From Mesorhizobium loti (GTDB lineage Bacteria > Pseudomonadota > Alphaproteobacteria > Rhizobiales > Rhizobiaceae), in assembly GCA_014189435.1 (NCBI GenBank), contig CP050293.1, positions 4,035,001 through 4,099,000 of the forward strand: a stretch of DNA of 64,000 nucleotides, written 5' to 3'. Both the position numbers and the translations under genes were made by a program. This document shows, piece after piece, positions 17,218 to 25,689 of this stretch (position 1 is its first letter; each line of letters starts with the position of its first letter). The notes below the pieces were generated by a model. That model did not search any database and was not told the DNA's origin. It saw only the letters and a program-made list of their open reading frames with translations.

Positions 17218-18612
17218 ATGACGGTCACACTTGAACCGGCAGTTCACGGGGACAGGGTTTCACTGCTCCGCGTGCTTGGCCCCGCCCATGTCTGGGCGCT
17301 CGGCGTCGGCATCGTTCTGGTCGGCGAATTCACCGGCTGGAATTTTGCCGCCGACAAGGGCGGCGCGCTGGCAGCACTTATCGTCTGCTGGGTCGTCGGA
17401 TTGCTCTACACCTCGGTCGCGATGATCGATTCAGAGGTCACATCGACCGTCGCCGCCGCCGGCGGCCAGTATGCGCAGGCCAAGCACATCGTCGGACCGC
17501 TCATGGCGTTCAATGTCGCGCTGTTCCTGGTCTTTGCCTACACGATGCTCGAAGTGTCCGACGCCATCCTGCTTGGCGACACCATTGTCGCCAAGGCGGG
17601 GGTCGAAGGGCTCACCCACAATTCCTTCATCGCCGCAACCATCGTCGTTCTGGCGTGGCTGAACTATCGCGGCGTGCTGATGACGCTCAACGTCAACTTC
17701 GTCATCACCGCGATCGCCTATGTCTCGATCGTCATCCTGTTCTTTTCGGTCAGCCCGTGGACGCAAGGCGCGGTGCTGAAGCTGAACGAACTGGTCACTC
17801 CCGGCAATGCGCTCCCCTATGGCTGGATCGGCGTCATCGCCGCCTTCCAGTTCGGCATCTGGTATTATCTCGGCATCGAGGGCACCACGCAGGCCGCCGA
17901 GGAAGTGCGCTCGCCGGCGCGTTCGCTGCCCTACGGCACCATGGCCGGCATGATCACGCTTTTGATCGCCGCCGCCATGACCTGGTACGTCTGCGCCTCG
18001 ATGATGCCATGGGAATATCTCGGCATCACCTATTATCCGCTGTGGGACGCGGGCAAGCTGACCGGCAGCCCGCTACTCGAGAACCTGCTGTTCGTCGCGA
18101 CGCTGCTTGCCGCGCTGGCGTCGGCTAATGGCTGCATCAACGATGCGGCGCGCGCCTGGTTCTCGCTCGGCCGTGACCGCTATCTGCCGACATGGTTCTC
18201 GGCCGTGCATCCGAAGTATCGCACGCCGTATCGCTCGATCCTGTTCCTGTTGCCGATCGCGCTGGCCTTCGCCTTCATCGCCGACCTCAACCAGGCGATC
18301 ACCTTCTCGATCCTGTCGGGCGTGCTGCAATACACGTTCATGAGCATCAACATCATCATGTTCCGCAAGAAGTGGCCGCTGGGTTCGATTCGGCGAGGCT
18401 ACACGCACCCCTTCCATCCGATCCCGGCCATCGTGCTGTTTTGCCTGTGCGTGGTGACCTTCTTCGCCATCTTCCTCGGCTTCGGCTCGCAGCTGATCGC
18501 CATGGTCGCCTTCTATTTCCTGATTTCGCTGTGGTTCCATTTCTATCGCTACAAATTCGTGCGGCGCGGCGACCAGTTCACCATGCCGTGGCCGAAGCCG
18601 CAGGGTTATTGA
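17218..18612 (+). CDS. APC-superfamily permease (ethanolamine/amine-permease-like)
   Basis: A 464-residue integral membrane transporter with about 12 helices. Typical APC features are RVLGPAHVWALGVGIVLVGE at the start of helix 1, AAAGGQYAQAKHIVGP, and a conserved GIEGTTQAAEEVRSPARSLP loop after helix 6 (compare the EAxEEV(K/R)NPxR(T/S)IP pattern). It sits between methylamine genes and downstream of three tiny membrane proteins, so uptake of methylamine, dimethylamine or another amine is the likely job. A GC-rich stem (AGGCCCG with CGGGCCT) lies just after the stop. Ethanolamine or amino-acid transport cannot be excluded. Confidence 0.78.
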   Translation: MTVTLEPAVHGDRVSLLRVLGPAHVWALGVGIVLVGEFTGWNFAADKGGALAALIVCWVVGLLYTSVAMIDSEVTSTVAAAGGQYAQAKHIVGPLMAFNVALFLVFAYTMLEVSDAILLGDTIVAKAGVEGLTHNSFIAATIVVLAWLNYRGVLMTLNVNFVITAIAYVSIVILFFSVSPWTQGAVLKLNELVTPGNALPYGWIGVIAAFQFGIWYYLGIEGTTQAAEEVRSPARSLPYGTMAGMITLLIAAAMTWYVCASMMPWEYLGITYYPLWDAGKLTGSPLLENLLFVATLLAALASANGCINDAARAWFSLGRDRYLPTWFSAVHPKYRTPYRSILFLLPIALAFAFIADLNQAITFSILSGVLQYTFMSINIIMFRKKWPLGSIRRGYTHPFHPIPAIVLFCLCVVTFFAIFLGFGSQLIAMVAFYFLISLWFHFYRYKFVRRGDQFTMPWPKPQGY

Positions 18613-18657
18613 TGGGAGTAGGCCCGTCCGGATCCCTGGCGGGCCTGGCATGAGAAA

Positions 18658-19347
18658 ATGTCCGAGGTGACATCAGCACTGCTGGCCGGGGCCATTGTCC
18701 TGGCTCTCGTCCTCCACCTTGCCTGGCAGGCGCGTGCCAGTCGCAACAGGGCATCGATGGCGCTCGCCGTCGAGCAGGGCCGCATCCGCACAGTCGTCGC
18801 CAACGCAGCCAATGTTTCGGACGGCACCGCCGGCGTCATCACCTGGGAAGGATCCTGGAACAGCCAACGCGTCCAGGTGCGCACCATCGTCGATACGCTG
18901 GCGACGCGGAAACTGCCGGCGCGCTGGCTCAGTGTTTCGATCATCGAAGAGGTCGCGGTGCCAGCGACGTTCGACATGATGATGCGGCCGGGCTCGCCGA
19001 CGACCTTCTCCAATTTCGATCATCTTGAGCATACGCTGCCCAAGGCGCCGGGATTTCCTGCCGAGGCCGTGCTGCGCACCGACCGCAGGGCGGCGCGCTT
19101 TCCACAAGGCCTCATCGCCAGCCATATCGAGATCTTCTCCGAAGGGCGCGCCAAGGAACTGCTGATCACGCCCAAGGGTATACGCATCGTCTGGCTGCTG
19201 GCCGAAGCCGAGCGGGCGCGCTATGGCGTGTTCCGGCAGGCCGAATTTGGCGACGCCACACTCGACCCCGCGCTGATCGAAAGACTGCTGGTGTCGGTGT
19301 CGGCGCTTCGCGACGCGATCAACAAAAGCGAACGGCAGGCCGCATGA
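18658..19347 (+). CDS. Membrane-anchored hypothetical protein
   Basis: A 229-residue protein with one N-terminal helix (LLAGAIVLALVLHLAWQA, about residues 8-25) and a soluble domain of about 200 residues (GVITWEGSWNSQRVQVRTIV, ELLITPKGIRIVWLLAEAER). No family recognised. It overlaps the next gene by four bases, so the two are translationally coupled. It lies between the APC permease and mgs operon, inside the methylamine island. A role in sensing or assembly is only a guess. Confidence 0.65.
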   Translation: MSEVTSALLAGAIVLALVLHLAWQARASRNRASMALAVEQGRIRTVVANAANVSDGTAGVITWEGSWNSQRVQVRTIVDTLATRKLPARWLSVSIIEEVAVPATFDMMMRPGSPTTFSNFDHLEHTLPKAPGFPAEAVLRTDRRAARFPQGLIASHIEIFSEGRAKELLITPKGIRIVWLLAEAERARYGVFRQAEFGDATLDPALIERLLVSVSALRDAINKSERQAA

Positions 19348-19667
19348 CCAATTCCATCACTGCGCCCACCAACCCCTATCTGGTTCTCGGCGCTGCAATC
19401 GTGCTGCCGGCAAGCGGCCACGTCATTCTCGGCGTGCCGGTGCGCGGCCTGCAGTTCCTTTTCTTCATGGTGATCCTGGCATGGGTGACAGCCAAGATCG
19501 CACCGCCGGACGCCAGCTTTGTCGGCCGTCACGCCGGCGGGTTCCTGATCTATGCCTTGTCGATCCTCGACGCCTACAAGATCGCCCGCATTCGCACCGC
19601 CAAATGGGTTCACAATGCCCGGCGAGACGGTGACAGTGCGCAGAGCGGCATTGGGCCGCATACGTAA
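19344..19667 (+). CDS. Small membrane protein, hypothetical
   Basis: A 107-residue protein with two or three hydrophobic segments (LVLGAAIVLPASGHVILG, GLQFLFFMVILAWVTAKIA, GGFLIYALSILDAYKIARI). The gene start overlaps the previous stop by four bases. I do not recognise it. The fixed partnership with the 18658-19347 protein suggests the two work as a pair at the membrane. Confidence 0.65.
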   Translation: MTNSITAPTNPYLVLGAAIVLPASGHVILGVPVRGLQFLFFMVILAWVTAKIAPPDASFVGRHAGGFLIYALSILDAYKIARIRTAKWVHNARRDGDSAQSGIGPHT

Positions 19668-19682
19668 CTAGAGGAAAATTTT

Positions 19683-19698
19683 TTTCATATGATTGAAT
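19683..19698. promoter_or_regulatory. Candidate operator upstream of mgsABC-gmaS-mgdABCD
   Basis: TTTCATATGATTGAAT is an inverted repeat of the form TTTCA-N6-TGAA, in an AT-rich tract (19674-19702) 74 bases ahead of mgsA. It has the same spacing as the 16262 site, and TGAATTTATG follows immediately as at 3901 and 16245. Confidence 0.5.
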
Positions 19699-19771
19699 TT
19701 ATGGGACTCATTCGATACATCATCTCTTAGCTGCAAACGATCTCTTCGCTACAAAACACCGGGAGGCTGAC

Positions 19772-20668
19772 ATGTGTGGAATTGTCGGACTGTTTTTGAA
19801 GGACAAGTCGCTGGAACCCCAGCTTGGTGCGATGCTGTCGCAGATGCTGATCTCGCTCAGCGATCGCGGTCCCGACAGCGCCGGCATCGCCATCTATGGC
19901 GCGCCCTCCAAAAATGAGGCCAAGATCACCATCCAGTCGGCCAAGCCCGACCGCGATTTCCGCGGCCTCGAGGCTGAGCTCGCGACGGCCATCGGCACGC
20001 CGGTGACGATCGCGGTGAAATCCACCCATGCGGTCGTCAGGACCACGCCCGCCAAGATCGACGAGGCGCGCGAAACCATCCAGGCGCTGCGCCCCGACAT
20101 CCGCATCATGGGCGCCGGCGACGTGGTCGAGATCTACAAGGAAGTCGGCCTGCCCGAGGCGGTGGTCGATCGCTTCGATGTCCGCAAGATGACCGGCACG
20201 CATGGCATCGGCCATACCCGCATGGCGACGGAATCGGCGGTGACGACGATGGGCGCGCATCCGTTCTCGACCGGCGCCGACCAGTGCCTGGTGCACAATG
20301 GCTCGCTGTCGAACCACAACAATGTCCGCCGCGAGCTGATCCGCGAAGGCATGAAATTCGAGACCGAGAACGACACCGAAGTGGCGGCCGCCTATCTCTC
20401 GTCGCAGATGGCGCATGGCAAGAATCTCGGCGAGGCGCTGGAAGGTACGCTCTCCGACCTCGATGGCTTCTTCACCTTCGTCGTCGGCACCAAGAACGGC
20501 TTCGGCGTGGTGCGCGATCCGATCGCCTGCAAGCCCGCCGTGATGGCCGAGACCGACCAGTATGTCGCCTTCGGCTCGGAATATCGCGCGCTCACCAAAC
20601 TGCCCGGCATAGACAATGCGAGGGTCTGGGAACCCGAGCCCGCAACCGTCTATTTCTGGGAGCATTGA
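19772..20668 (+). CDS. mgsA: N-methylglutamate synthase subunit A (class II glutamine amidotransferase-like)
   Basis: A 298-residue class II glutamine amidotransferase domain protein. Catalytic Cys2 is present (MCGIVGLFLKD), with the SDRGPDSAGIAIYG and THGIGHTRMATESAV motifs expected of the GATase_6 fold. In methylamine users this subunit, homologous to GlxB, joins MgsB and MgsC to make N-methylglutamate from methylamine (via gamma-glutamylmethylamide) and 2-oxoglutarate. First gene of an eight-gene operon reaching 29292; a TTTCA dyad lies upstream. It ends four bases before mgsB. Confidence 0.88.
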   Translation: MCGIVGLFLKDKSLEPQLGAMLSQMLISLSDRGPDSAGIAIYGAPSKNEAKITIQSAKPDRDFRGLEAELATAIGTPVTIAVKSTHAVVRTTPAKIDEARETIQALRPDIRIMGAGDVVEIYKEVGLPEAVVDRFDVRKMTGTHGIGHTRMATESAVTTMGAHPFSTGADQCLVHNGSLSNHNNVRRELIREGMKFETENDTEVAAAYLSSQMAHGKNLGEALEGTLSDLDGFFTFVVGTKNGFGVVRDPIACKPAVMAETDQYVAFGSEYRALTKLPGIDNARVWEPEPATVYFWEH

Positions 20669-20672
20669 GTTC

Positions 20673-21401
20673 ATGCCGGCAACCAAGCTTTCAAAGACGG
20701 CGCACGACCACGCCTCCCGGGTCTTCGATCTCGATGTGTCGTCGTTGCGCGAACTCAACCAGGCACTGCACAACCTGGCTTCCGGCTCGAATGAAACGGC
20801 ATGGGAAGTGTTGAACCCGAAAGGCAGCCATTCGGTCGCCGTCGGCGTCGACCAGCCTGTTGCCATCGATGTGCGCGGCAGCGTTGGCTATTACTGCGGC
20901 GGCATGAACTCGGGCAGCACGATTACCGTGCATGGTTCGGCAGGCCCCGGCGTCGGCGAGAACATGATGTCGGGCTCGATCACCATCAAAGGCGACGCCA
21001 GCCAATATGCCGGCGCCACCGGCAAGGGCGGCCTGCTGGTCATCGAAGGCAACGCCTCGTCGCGCTGCGGCATTTCGATGAAGGGCATCGACATCGTCGT
21101 ACACGGCAATATCGGCCACATGTCGGCCTTCATGGCGCAGTCGGGCAATCTGGTGGTGCTGGGCGATGCCGGCGACGCGCTGGGCGACTCCATCTACGAG
21201 GCACGGCTGTTCGTGCGCGGCAAGGTCGACAGCCTGGGTGCCGACTGCATCGCCAAGGAGATGCGGACCGAGCATCTGGAATTGCTGCAAGGCCTGCTCG
21301 ACCGCGCCGGCGTGACCGGCGTCAAGCCGTCGGAGTTCAAGCGCTATGGCTCGGCGCGTACCCTCTACAATTTCAATATCGACAACGCCGACGCGTATTG
21401 A
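20673..21401 (+). CDS. mgsB: N-methylglutamate synthase subunit B (GltB3/GlxC-like)
   Basis: A 242-residue protein with the right-handed beta-helix GXGXG repeats of the glutamate synthase C-terminal domain. Repeating turns are visible: GSITIKGDASQYAGATGKGG, VVHGNIGHMSAFMAQSGNLV, LVVLGDAGDALGDSIYEARL. ATG 20673 is chosen because it follows the mgsA stop directly; the upstream 20616 start would overlap mgsA by over 50 bases. Structural subunit of N-methylglutamate synthase. Confidence 0.86.
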   Translation: MPATKLSKTAHDHASRVFDLDVSSLRELNQALHNLASGSNETAWEVLNPKGSHSVAVGVDQPVAIDVRGSVGYYCGGMNSGSTITVHGSAGPGVGENMMSGSITIKGDASQYAGATGKGGLLVIEGNASSRCGISMKGIDIVVHGNIGHMSAFMAQSGNLVVLGDAGDALGDSIYEARLFVRGKVDSLGADCIAKEMRTEHLELLQGLLDRAGVTGVKPSEFKRYGSARTLYNFNIDNADAY

Positions 21402-21407
21402 GGCAGC

Positions 21408-22736
21408 ATGACCTATCGCAACCCGCCGACGACGCCGCGCAAATCCGCGACCTTCGACGACTACACGCTTTCCGAGATCCGCCGCGCCGCGGCGACCGGC
21501 ATCTATGATATCCGCGGCGCCGGCGCCAAGCGCAAGCTGCCGCATTTCGATGACCTTCTGTTCCTCGGCGCCTCGATCTCGCGCTATCCGCTCGAAGGCT
21601 ATCGCGAGCGCTGCGACACATCAGTCGTGCTGGGCTCTCGCCATGCCAAGAAGCCGATCGAGCTGAAGATCCCGATCACCATCGCCGGCATGAGCTTCGG
21701 CTCGCTGTCGGGCCCGGCCAAGGAAGCCCTCGGACGTGGCGCGACCCTGTCGGGCACCTCGACCACCACCGGCGACGGCGGCATGACCGAGGAAGAGCGC
21801 GGCCATTCCAAGCAACTGGTCTATCAATATCTGCCGTCGCGCTATGGCATGAACCTGCGCGATTTGCGCCGCGCCGATGCGATCGAAGTCGTCGTCGGCC
21901 AGGGCGCCAAGCCGGGCGGCGGCGGCATGCTGCTTGGCCAGAAGATTTCCGACCGTGTCGCTGAAATGCGCACGCTGCCAAAGGGCATCGACCAGCGCTC
22001 GGCCTCGCGCCATCCCGACTGGACCGGACCCGACGATCTCGAGATCAAGATCCTCGAACTGCGCGAAATCACCGACTGGGAAAAGCCGATCTACGTCAAG
22101 GTCGGCGGCGCCCGCCCCTATTATGACACAGCGCTTGCCGTGAAGGCCGGCGCCGATGTCGTCGTCGTCGACGGCATGCAGGGCGGCACCGCGGCAACCC
22201 AGGAAGTGTTCATCGAAAATGTCGGTATGCCGACGCTTGCCTGCATCAGGCCGGCGGTGCAGGCGCTGCAAGACTTGGGCATGCACCGCAAGGTGCAGCT
22301 GATCGTCTCCGGCGGTATCCGCAACGGCGCCGATGTCGCCAAGGCGCTGGCGCTCGGCGTCGACGCGGTCTCGATCGGCACGGCCGCCCTCGTCGCGCTC
22401 GGCGACAACGATCCCCGCTGGGAGGCGGAGTATAACGAGCTCGGCACCACGGCCGGCGCCTATGACGACTGGCACGAGGGCCGCGATCCGGCCGGCATCA
22501 CCACGCAGGACCCCGAATTGATGAAGCGGGTCGACCCGGTGGCCGCCGGACGCCGGCTGGCGAACTACCTCAAGGTGATGACGCTGGAAGCGCAAACCAT
22601 AGCGCGTGCCTGCGGCAAGAACAGCCTGCACAATCTCGAACCCGAGGACCTCGTCGCGCTGACGATCGAGGCAGCCGCCATGGCCGGCGTGCCGCTGGCC
22701 GGCACCAACTGGATACCGGGGAAGAACGGCTTCTAA
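21408..22736 (+). CDS. mgsC: N-methylglutamate synthase subunit C (FMN-binding glutamate synthase-like)
   Basis: A 442-residue protein of the GltB2/GlxD family. FMN-barrel motifs include ITIAGMSFGSLSGPAKEALG, GQGAKPGGGGMLLGQKIS, DVVVVDGMQGGTAATQEVF and LIVSGGIRNGADVAKALALG. This is the catalytic, FMN-containing part that reduces the 2-oxoglutarate imine to N-methylglutamate. Six bases downstream of mgsB. The glutamate synthase Fe-S cysteine cluster is not evident in the C-terminal region, where only one Cys (ARACGKN) is seen, so electrons may be supplied differently. Confidence 0.86.
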   Translation: MTYRNPPTTPRKSATFDDYTLSEIRRAAATGIYDIRGAGAKRKLPHFDDLLFLGASISRYPLEGYRERCDTSVVLGSRHAKKPIELKIPITIAGMSFGSLSGPAKEALGRGATLSGTSTTTGDGGMTEEERGHSKQLVYQYLPSRYGMNLRDLRRADAIEVVVGQGAKPGGGGMLLGQKISDRVAEMRTLPKGIDQRSASRHPDWTGPDDLEIKILELREITDWEKPIYVKVGGARPYYDTALAVKAGADVVVVDGMQGGTAATQEVFIENVGMPTLACIRPAVQALQDLGMHRKVQLIVSGGIRNGADVAKALALGVDAVSIGTAALVALGDNDPRWEAEYNELGTTAGAYDDWHEGRDPAGITTQDPELMKRVDPVAAGRRLANYLKVMTLEAQTIARACGKNSLHNLEPEDLVALTIEAAAMAGVPLAGTNWIPGKNGF

Positions 22737-22798
22737 TCAACGAAGGGCCGAAGCCCACACGCTCTGGGGCCACAATCGACAAAAAATGGGGAACTTCC

Positions 22799-24106
22799 GT
22801 GACAGTTGATCTTGCAGAATTCGCAAGGGCGAAAAACGTCAAATATTTCATGATTTCCTACACTGACCTGTTCAGTGGCCAGCGTGCCAAGCTGGTGCCG
22901 GCACAGGCAATCGCCGACATGCAGAAGGACGGTGCCGGTTTTGCCGGTTTCGCCACCTGGCTGGATCTGACGCCGGCACATCCCGACATGCTGGCGGTGC
23001 CGGATCCGGATTCGGTGATCCAGCTGCCGTGGAAACCGGAAGTGGCCTGGGTGGCCGCCAACTGCATCATGGACGACAAGGAGGTCGACCAGGCGCCGCG
23101 CAACACGCTGAAGCGGCTGATCGCGGAAGCCGCCAGCGACGGCATGCACGTCAAGACCGGCGTCGAGGCCGAGTTCTTCCTGATCTCGCCGGACGGCAAG
23201 ACGATTTCCGACGAATACGACACGGCCTCGAAGCCCTGCTACGATCAGCAAGCGGTGATGCGGCGCTACGACGTCATCGCCGAGATCTGCGACCACATGC
23301 TGGCGCTCGGCTGGGGCGCCTACCAGAACGACCACGAGGACGCCAACGGCCAGTTCGAGATGAACTGGGCCTTCGACGACGCGCTGGCGACCGCCGACAA
23401 GCACTCCTTCTTCAAGTTCATGGTCAAGTCGATCGCCGAGAAGCATGGCCTGCGCGCGACCTTCATGCCCAAACCCTTCCAGGGCCTGACCGGCAATGGC
23501 TGCCATGCCCATATCTCGGTGTGGGACAAGGCCGGCGAGACCAACGTCTTCGCCGACAATGCGATGGAACTCGGCCTCTCGGCCAAGGGCAGGAATTTCC
23601 TCGGCGGCATCATGAAGCATGCCTCCGCGCTGGCCGCCATCACCAACCCGACGGTCAATTCCTACAAGCGCATCAATGCGCCGCGCACCATTTCGGGCGC
23701 GACCTGGGCGCCGAACACGGTGACCTGGACCGGCAACAACCGCACCCACATGGTGCGCGTGCCCGGCCCCGGCCGCTTCGAGCTGCGCCTGCCGGATGGT
23801 GCTGCCAACCCCTATCTCCTTCAGGCGGTCATCATCGCGGCCGGGCTCGACGGCATCCGCTCGAAGGCCGATCCCGGCAAGCGCTATGACATCGACATGT
23901 ACCAGCATGGCCATACGGTGAAGGGCGCGCCCAAGCTGCCGCTCAACCTGCTCGACGCCTTGCGCGAGTTCGACAAGGACAAATCGCTCAAGGCGGCGCT
24001 TGGTGAGGAATTCTCGTCGGCCTACCTAAAGCTGAAGCACCAGGAATGGAATTCCTATGCTTCGCACTTCACGCAATGGGAGCGCGACCACACGCTGGAT
24101 ATCTGA
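22799..24106 (+). CDS. gmaS: Gamma-glutamylmethylamide synthetase (glutamine synthetase family)
   Basis: A 435-residue glutamine-synthetase fold protein (GlnT/type III-like) that ligates methylamine to glutamate using ATP. Metal and substrate motifs are visible: TGVEAEFFLISPDG, NDHEDANGQFEMNWAF, GNGCHAHISVWDK, NSYKRINAPRTISGATWAPN and FELRLPDGAANPYLLQA. GTG 22799 starts the protein MTVDLAEFARAKNVKYFMIS, the only sensible N-terminus. It lies between mgsC and mgdA in the same operon, the usual partner set of the N-methylglutamate pathway. Confidence 0.88.
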   Translation: MTVDLAEFARAKNVKYFMISYTDLFSGQRAKLVPAQAIADMQKDGAGFAGFATWLDLTPAHPDMLAVPDPDSVIQLPWKPEVAWVAANCIMDDKEVDQAPRNTLKRLIAEAASDGMHVKTGVEAEFFLISPDGKTISDEYDTASKPCYDQQAVMRRYDVIAEICDHMLALGWGAYQNDHEDANGQFEMNWAFDDALATADKHSFFKFMVKSIAEKHGLRATFMPKPFQGLTGNGCHAHISVWDKAGETNVFADNAMELGLSAKGRNFLGGIMKHASALAAITNPTVNSYKRINAPRTISGATWAPNTVTWTGNNRTHMVRVPGPGRFELRLPDGAANPYLLQAVIIAAGLDGIRSKADPGKRYDIDMYQHGHTVKGAPKLPLNLLDALREFDKDKSLKAALGEEFSSAYLKLKHQEWNSYASHFTQWERDHTLDI

Positions 24107-24142
24107 CCACCAGCGCGACGCGAGCGACCTCGGAATGAACTG

Positions 24143-25396
24143 ATGAAATATTCTATCTTCTCGCTCGCCCGCGCCGCCCTGTCCGGCCACAAGAACTGGC
24201 AGCGCACTTGGCGCGACGCCACGCCGAAGGATCGCTACGACGTGGTGATCATCGGCGGCGGCGGCCACGGGCTTGCCACCGCATGGTTCCTCGCCAGCGA
24301 GTACGGCATCAAGAATGTCGCCGTGCTCGAAAAAGGCTGGATCGGCTCCGGCAATGCCGGCCGCAACACCACCATCATCCGCTCCAATTACGGCTTGCCC
24401 GGCAACACCGGCTTCTACGAATTGTCGATGAAGCTGTGGGAGCGGATGGAGCAGGACCTCAACTACAATGCGATGGTCAGCCAGCGCGGCGTCATCAACC
24501 TCTACCACTCCGACGCACAGCGCGACGCCTATGCGCGGCGCGGCAACACCATGCGGATCAACGGCATCGACGCCGAACTGCTCGACCTCGCCGCGGTCAG
24601 GAAAATGATACCGTTCCTGAATTTCGACAATGCGCGCTTTCCCGTGCAAGGCGGGCTCTTGCAGCGGCGCGGCGGCACGGCGCGTCACGATGCGGTGGTC
24701 TGGGGCTACGCGCACGCAGCGAGCGCGCTCGGCGTCGACATCATCCAGAATTGTGAAGTCACCGGCTTCGTCAGGGAGGCCAATGGCAAGGTGACCGGCG
24801 TCGAGACCTCGCGCGGCAAGATCGGCGCCGGCAAGGTCGGCATGGCGGTCGCCGGCAGTTCGTCGCGCGTGGCGGCGATGGCCGGTCTGCGCCTGCCGAT
24901 AGAAAGCCATGTGCTGCAGGCCTTTGTTTCCGAGGCGATCAAGCCGCTCATCCCTGGTGTCATGACCTTCGGCGCCGGTCATTTCTACGTTAGCCAGTCC
25001 GACAAGGGCGGCCTGGTCTTCGGCGGCGACATAGACGGCTACAATTCCTATGCCCAGCGCGGCAACATGCCTGTGATGGAAGACGTCTGCGAGGGCGGCA
25101 TGGCGCTGATGCCGATGATCGGCCGCGTGCGGCTGCTGCGCCAGTGGGGTGGCATCATGGACATGTCGATGGACGGTTCGCCGATCATCGACAAGACGCC
25201 GGTCGACGGGCTCTATCTCAACGCCGGCTGGTGCTATGGCGGCTTCAAGGCGACGCCGGGCTCCGGTTTCGTGTTTGCCCATCTTCTGGCCCGCGATGTC
25301 CCGCACGAAGAGGCGGCACGGTTCCGCCTCGACCGCTTCCGGACTGGCGCCATGATCGACGAAAAGGGCCAGGGCGCCCAACCGAACCTGCATTGA
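24143..25396 (+). CDS. mgdA: N-methylglutamate dehydrogenase subunit A (sarcosine oxidase beta-like)
   Basis: A 417-residue FAD-dependent oxidoreductase of the DAO/SoxB family. The N-terminal FAD motif VVIIGGGGHGLATAWFLASE lies near residues 35-54, followed by GSGNAGRNTTIIRSNYG. The C-terminal LYLNAGWCYGGFKATPGSG and FAHLLAR segments are typical of SoxB. It oxidises N-methylglutamate to glutamate, releasing the methyl carbon as methylene-THF or formaldehyde. The gene order beta-delta-alpha-gamma downstream mirrors soxBDAG, here read as mgdABCD because of gmaS and mgsABC upstream. Confidence 0.87.
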   Translation: MKYSIFSLARAALSGHKNWQRTWRDATPKDRYDVVIIGGGGHGLATAWFLASEYGIKNVAVLEKGWIGSGNAGRNTTIIRSNYGLPGNTGFYELSMKLWERMEQDLNYNAMVSQRGVINLYHSDAQRDAYARRGNTMRINGIDAELLDLAAVRKMIPFLNFDNARFPVQGGLLQRRGGTARHDAVVWGYAHAASALGVDIIQNCEVTGFVREANGKVTGVETSRGKIGAGKVGMAVAGSSSRVAAMAGLRLPIESHVLQAFVSEAIKPLIPGVMTFGAGHFYVSQSDKGGLVFGGDIDGYNSYAQRGNMPVMEDVCEGGMALMPMIGRVRLLRQWGGIMDMSMDGSPIIDKTPVDGLYLNAGWCYGGFKATPGSGFVFAHLLARDVPHEEAARFRLDRFRTGAMIDEKGQGAQPNLH

Positions 25397-25413
25397 AGGC
25401 GGTCTAGAACAGC

Positions 25414-25689
25414 ATGCGCATTGTCTGTCCCTTCTGCGGTGAACGCGAACTCGGCGAATTCACCTATCTCGGCGACGCCAAGCCGGTGCGGCCCGAAGCC
25501 GGCGCCTCGGAAGACGAGGTCTTCGACTATGTCTATCTGCGCGACAACGTTGCCGGGCAGACCAGCGAATACTGGTACCATGGCGGCGGTTGCCGAGCCT
25601 GGCTGAAGGTCACCCGCAACACGCTGACGCACGAAATTTCGTCGGTTGAGCCGGCGGCGGGCGCCGGCGCTACGAAGGTTGGTGCGTGA
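25414..25689 (+). CDS. mgdB: N-methylglutamate dehydrogenase subunit B (sarcosine oxidase delta-like)
   Basis: A 91-residue zinc-binding small subunit. MRIVCPFCGERELGEFTYLG carries the CxxC pair, and EYWYHGGGCRAWLKVTRNT supplies the His and Cys of the zinc site, as in SoxD. Its TGA overlaps the mgdC ATG (TGATG), indicating coupled translation and fixed stoichiometry. Confidence 0.86.
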   Translation: MRIVCPFCGERELGEFTYLGDAKPVRPEAGASEDEVFDYVYLRDNVAGQTSEYWYHGGGCRAWLKVTRNTLTHEISSVEPAAGAGATKVGA

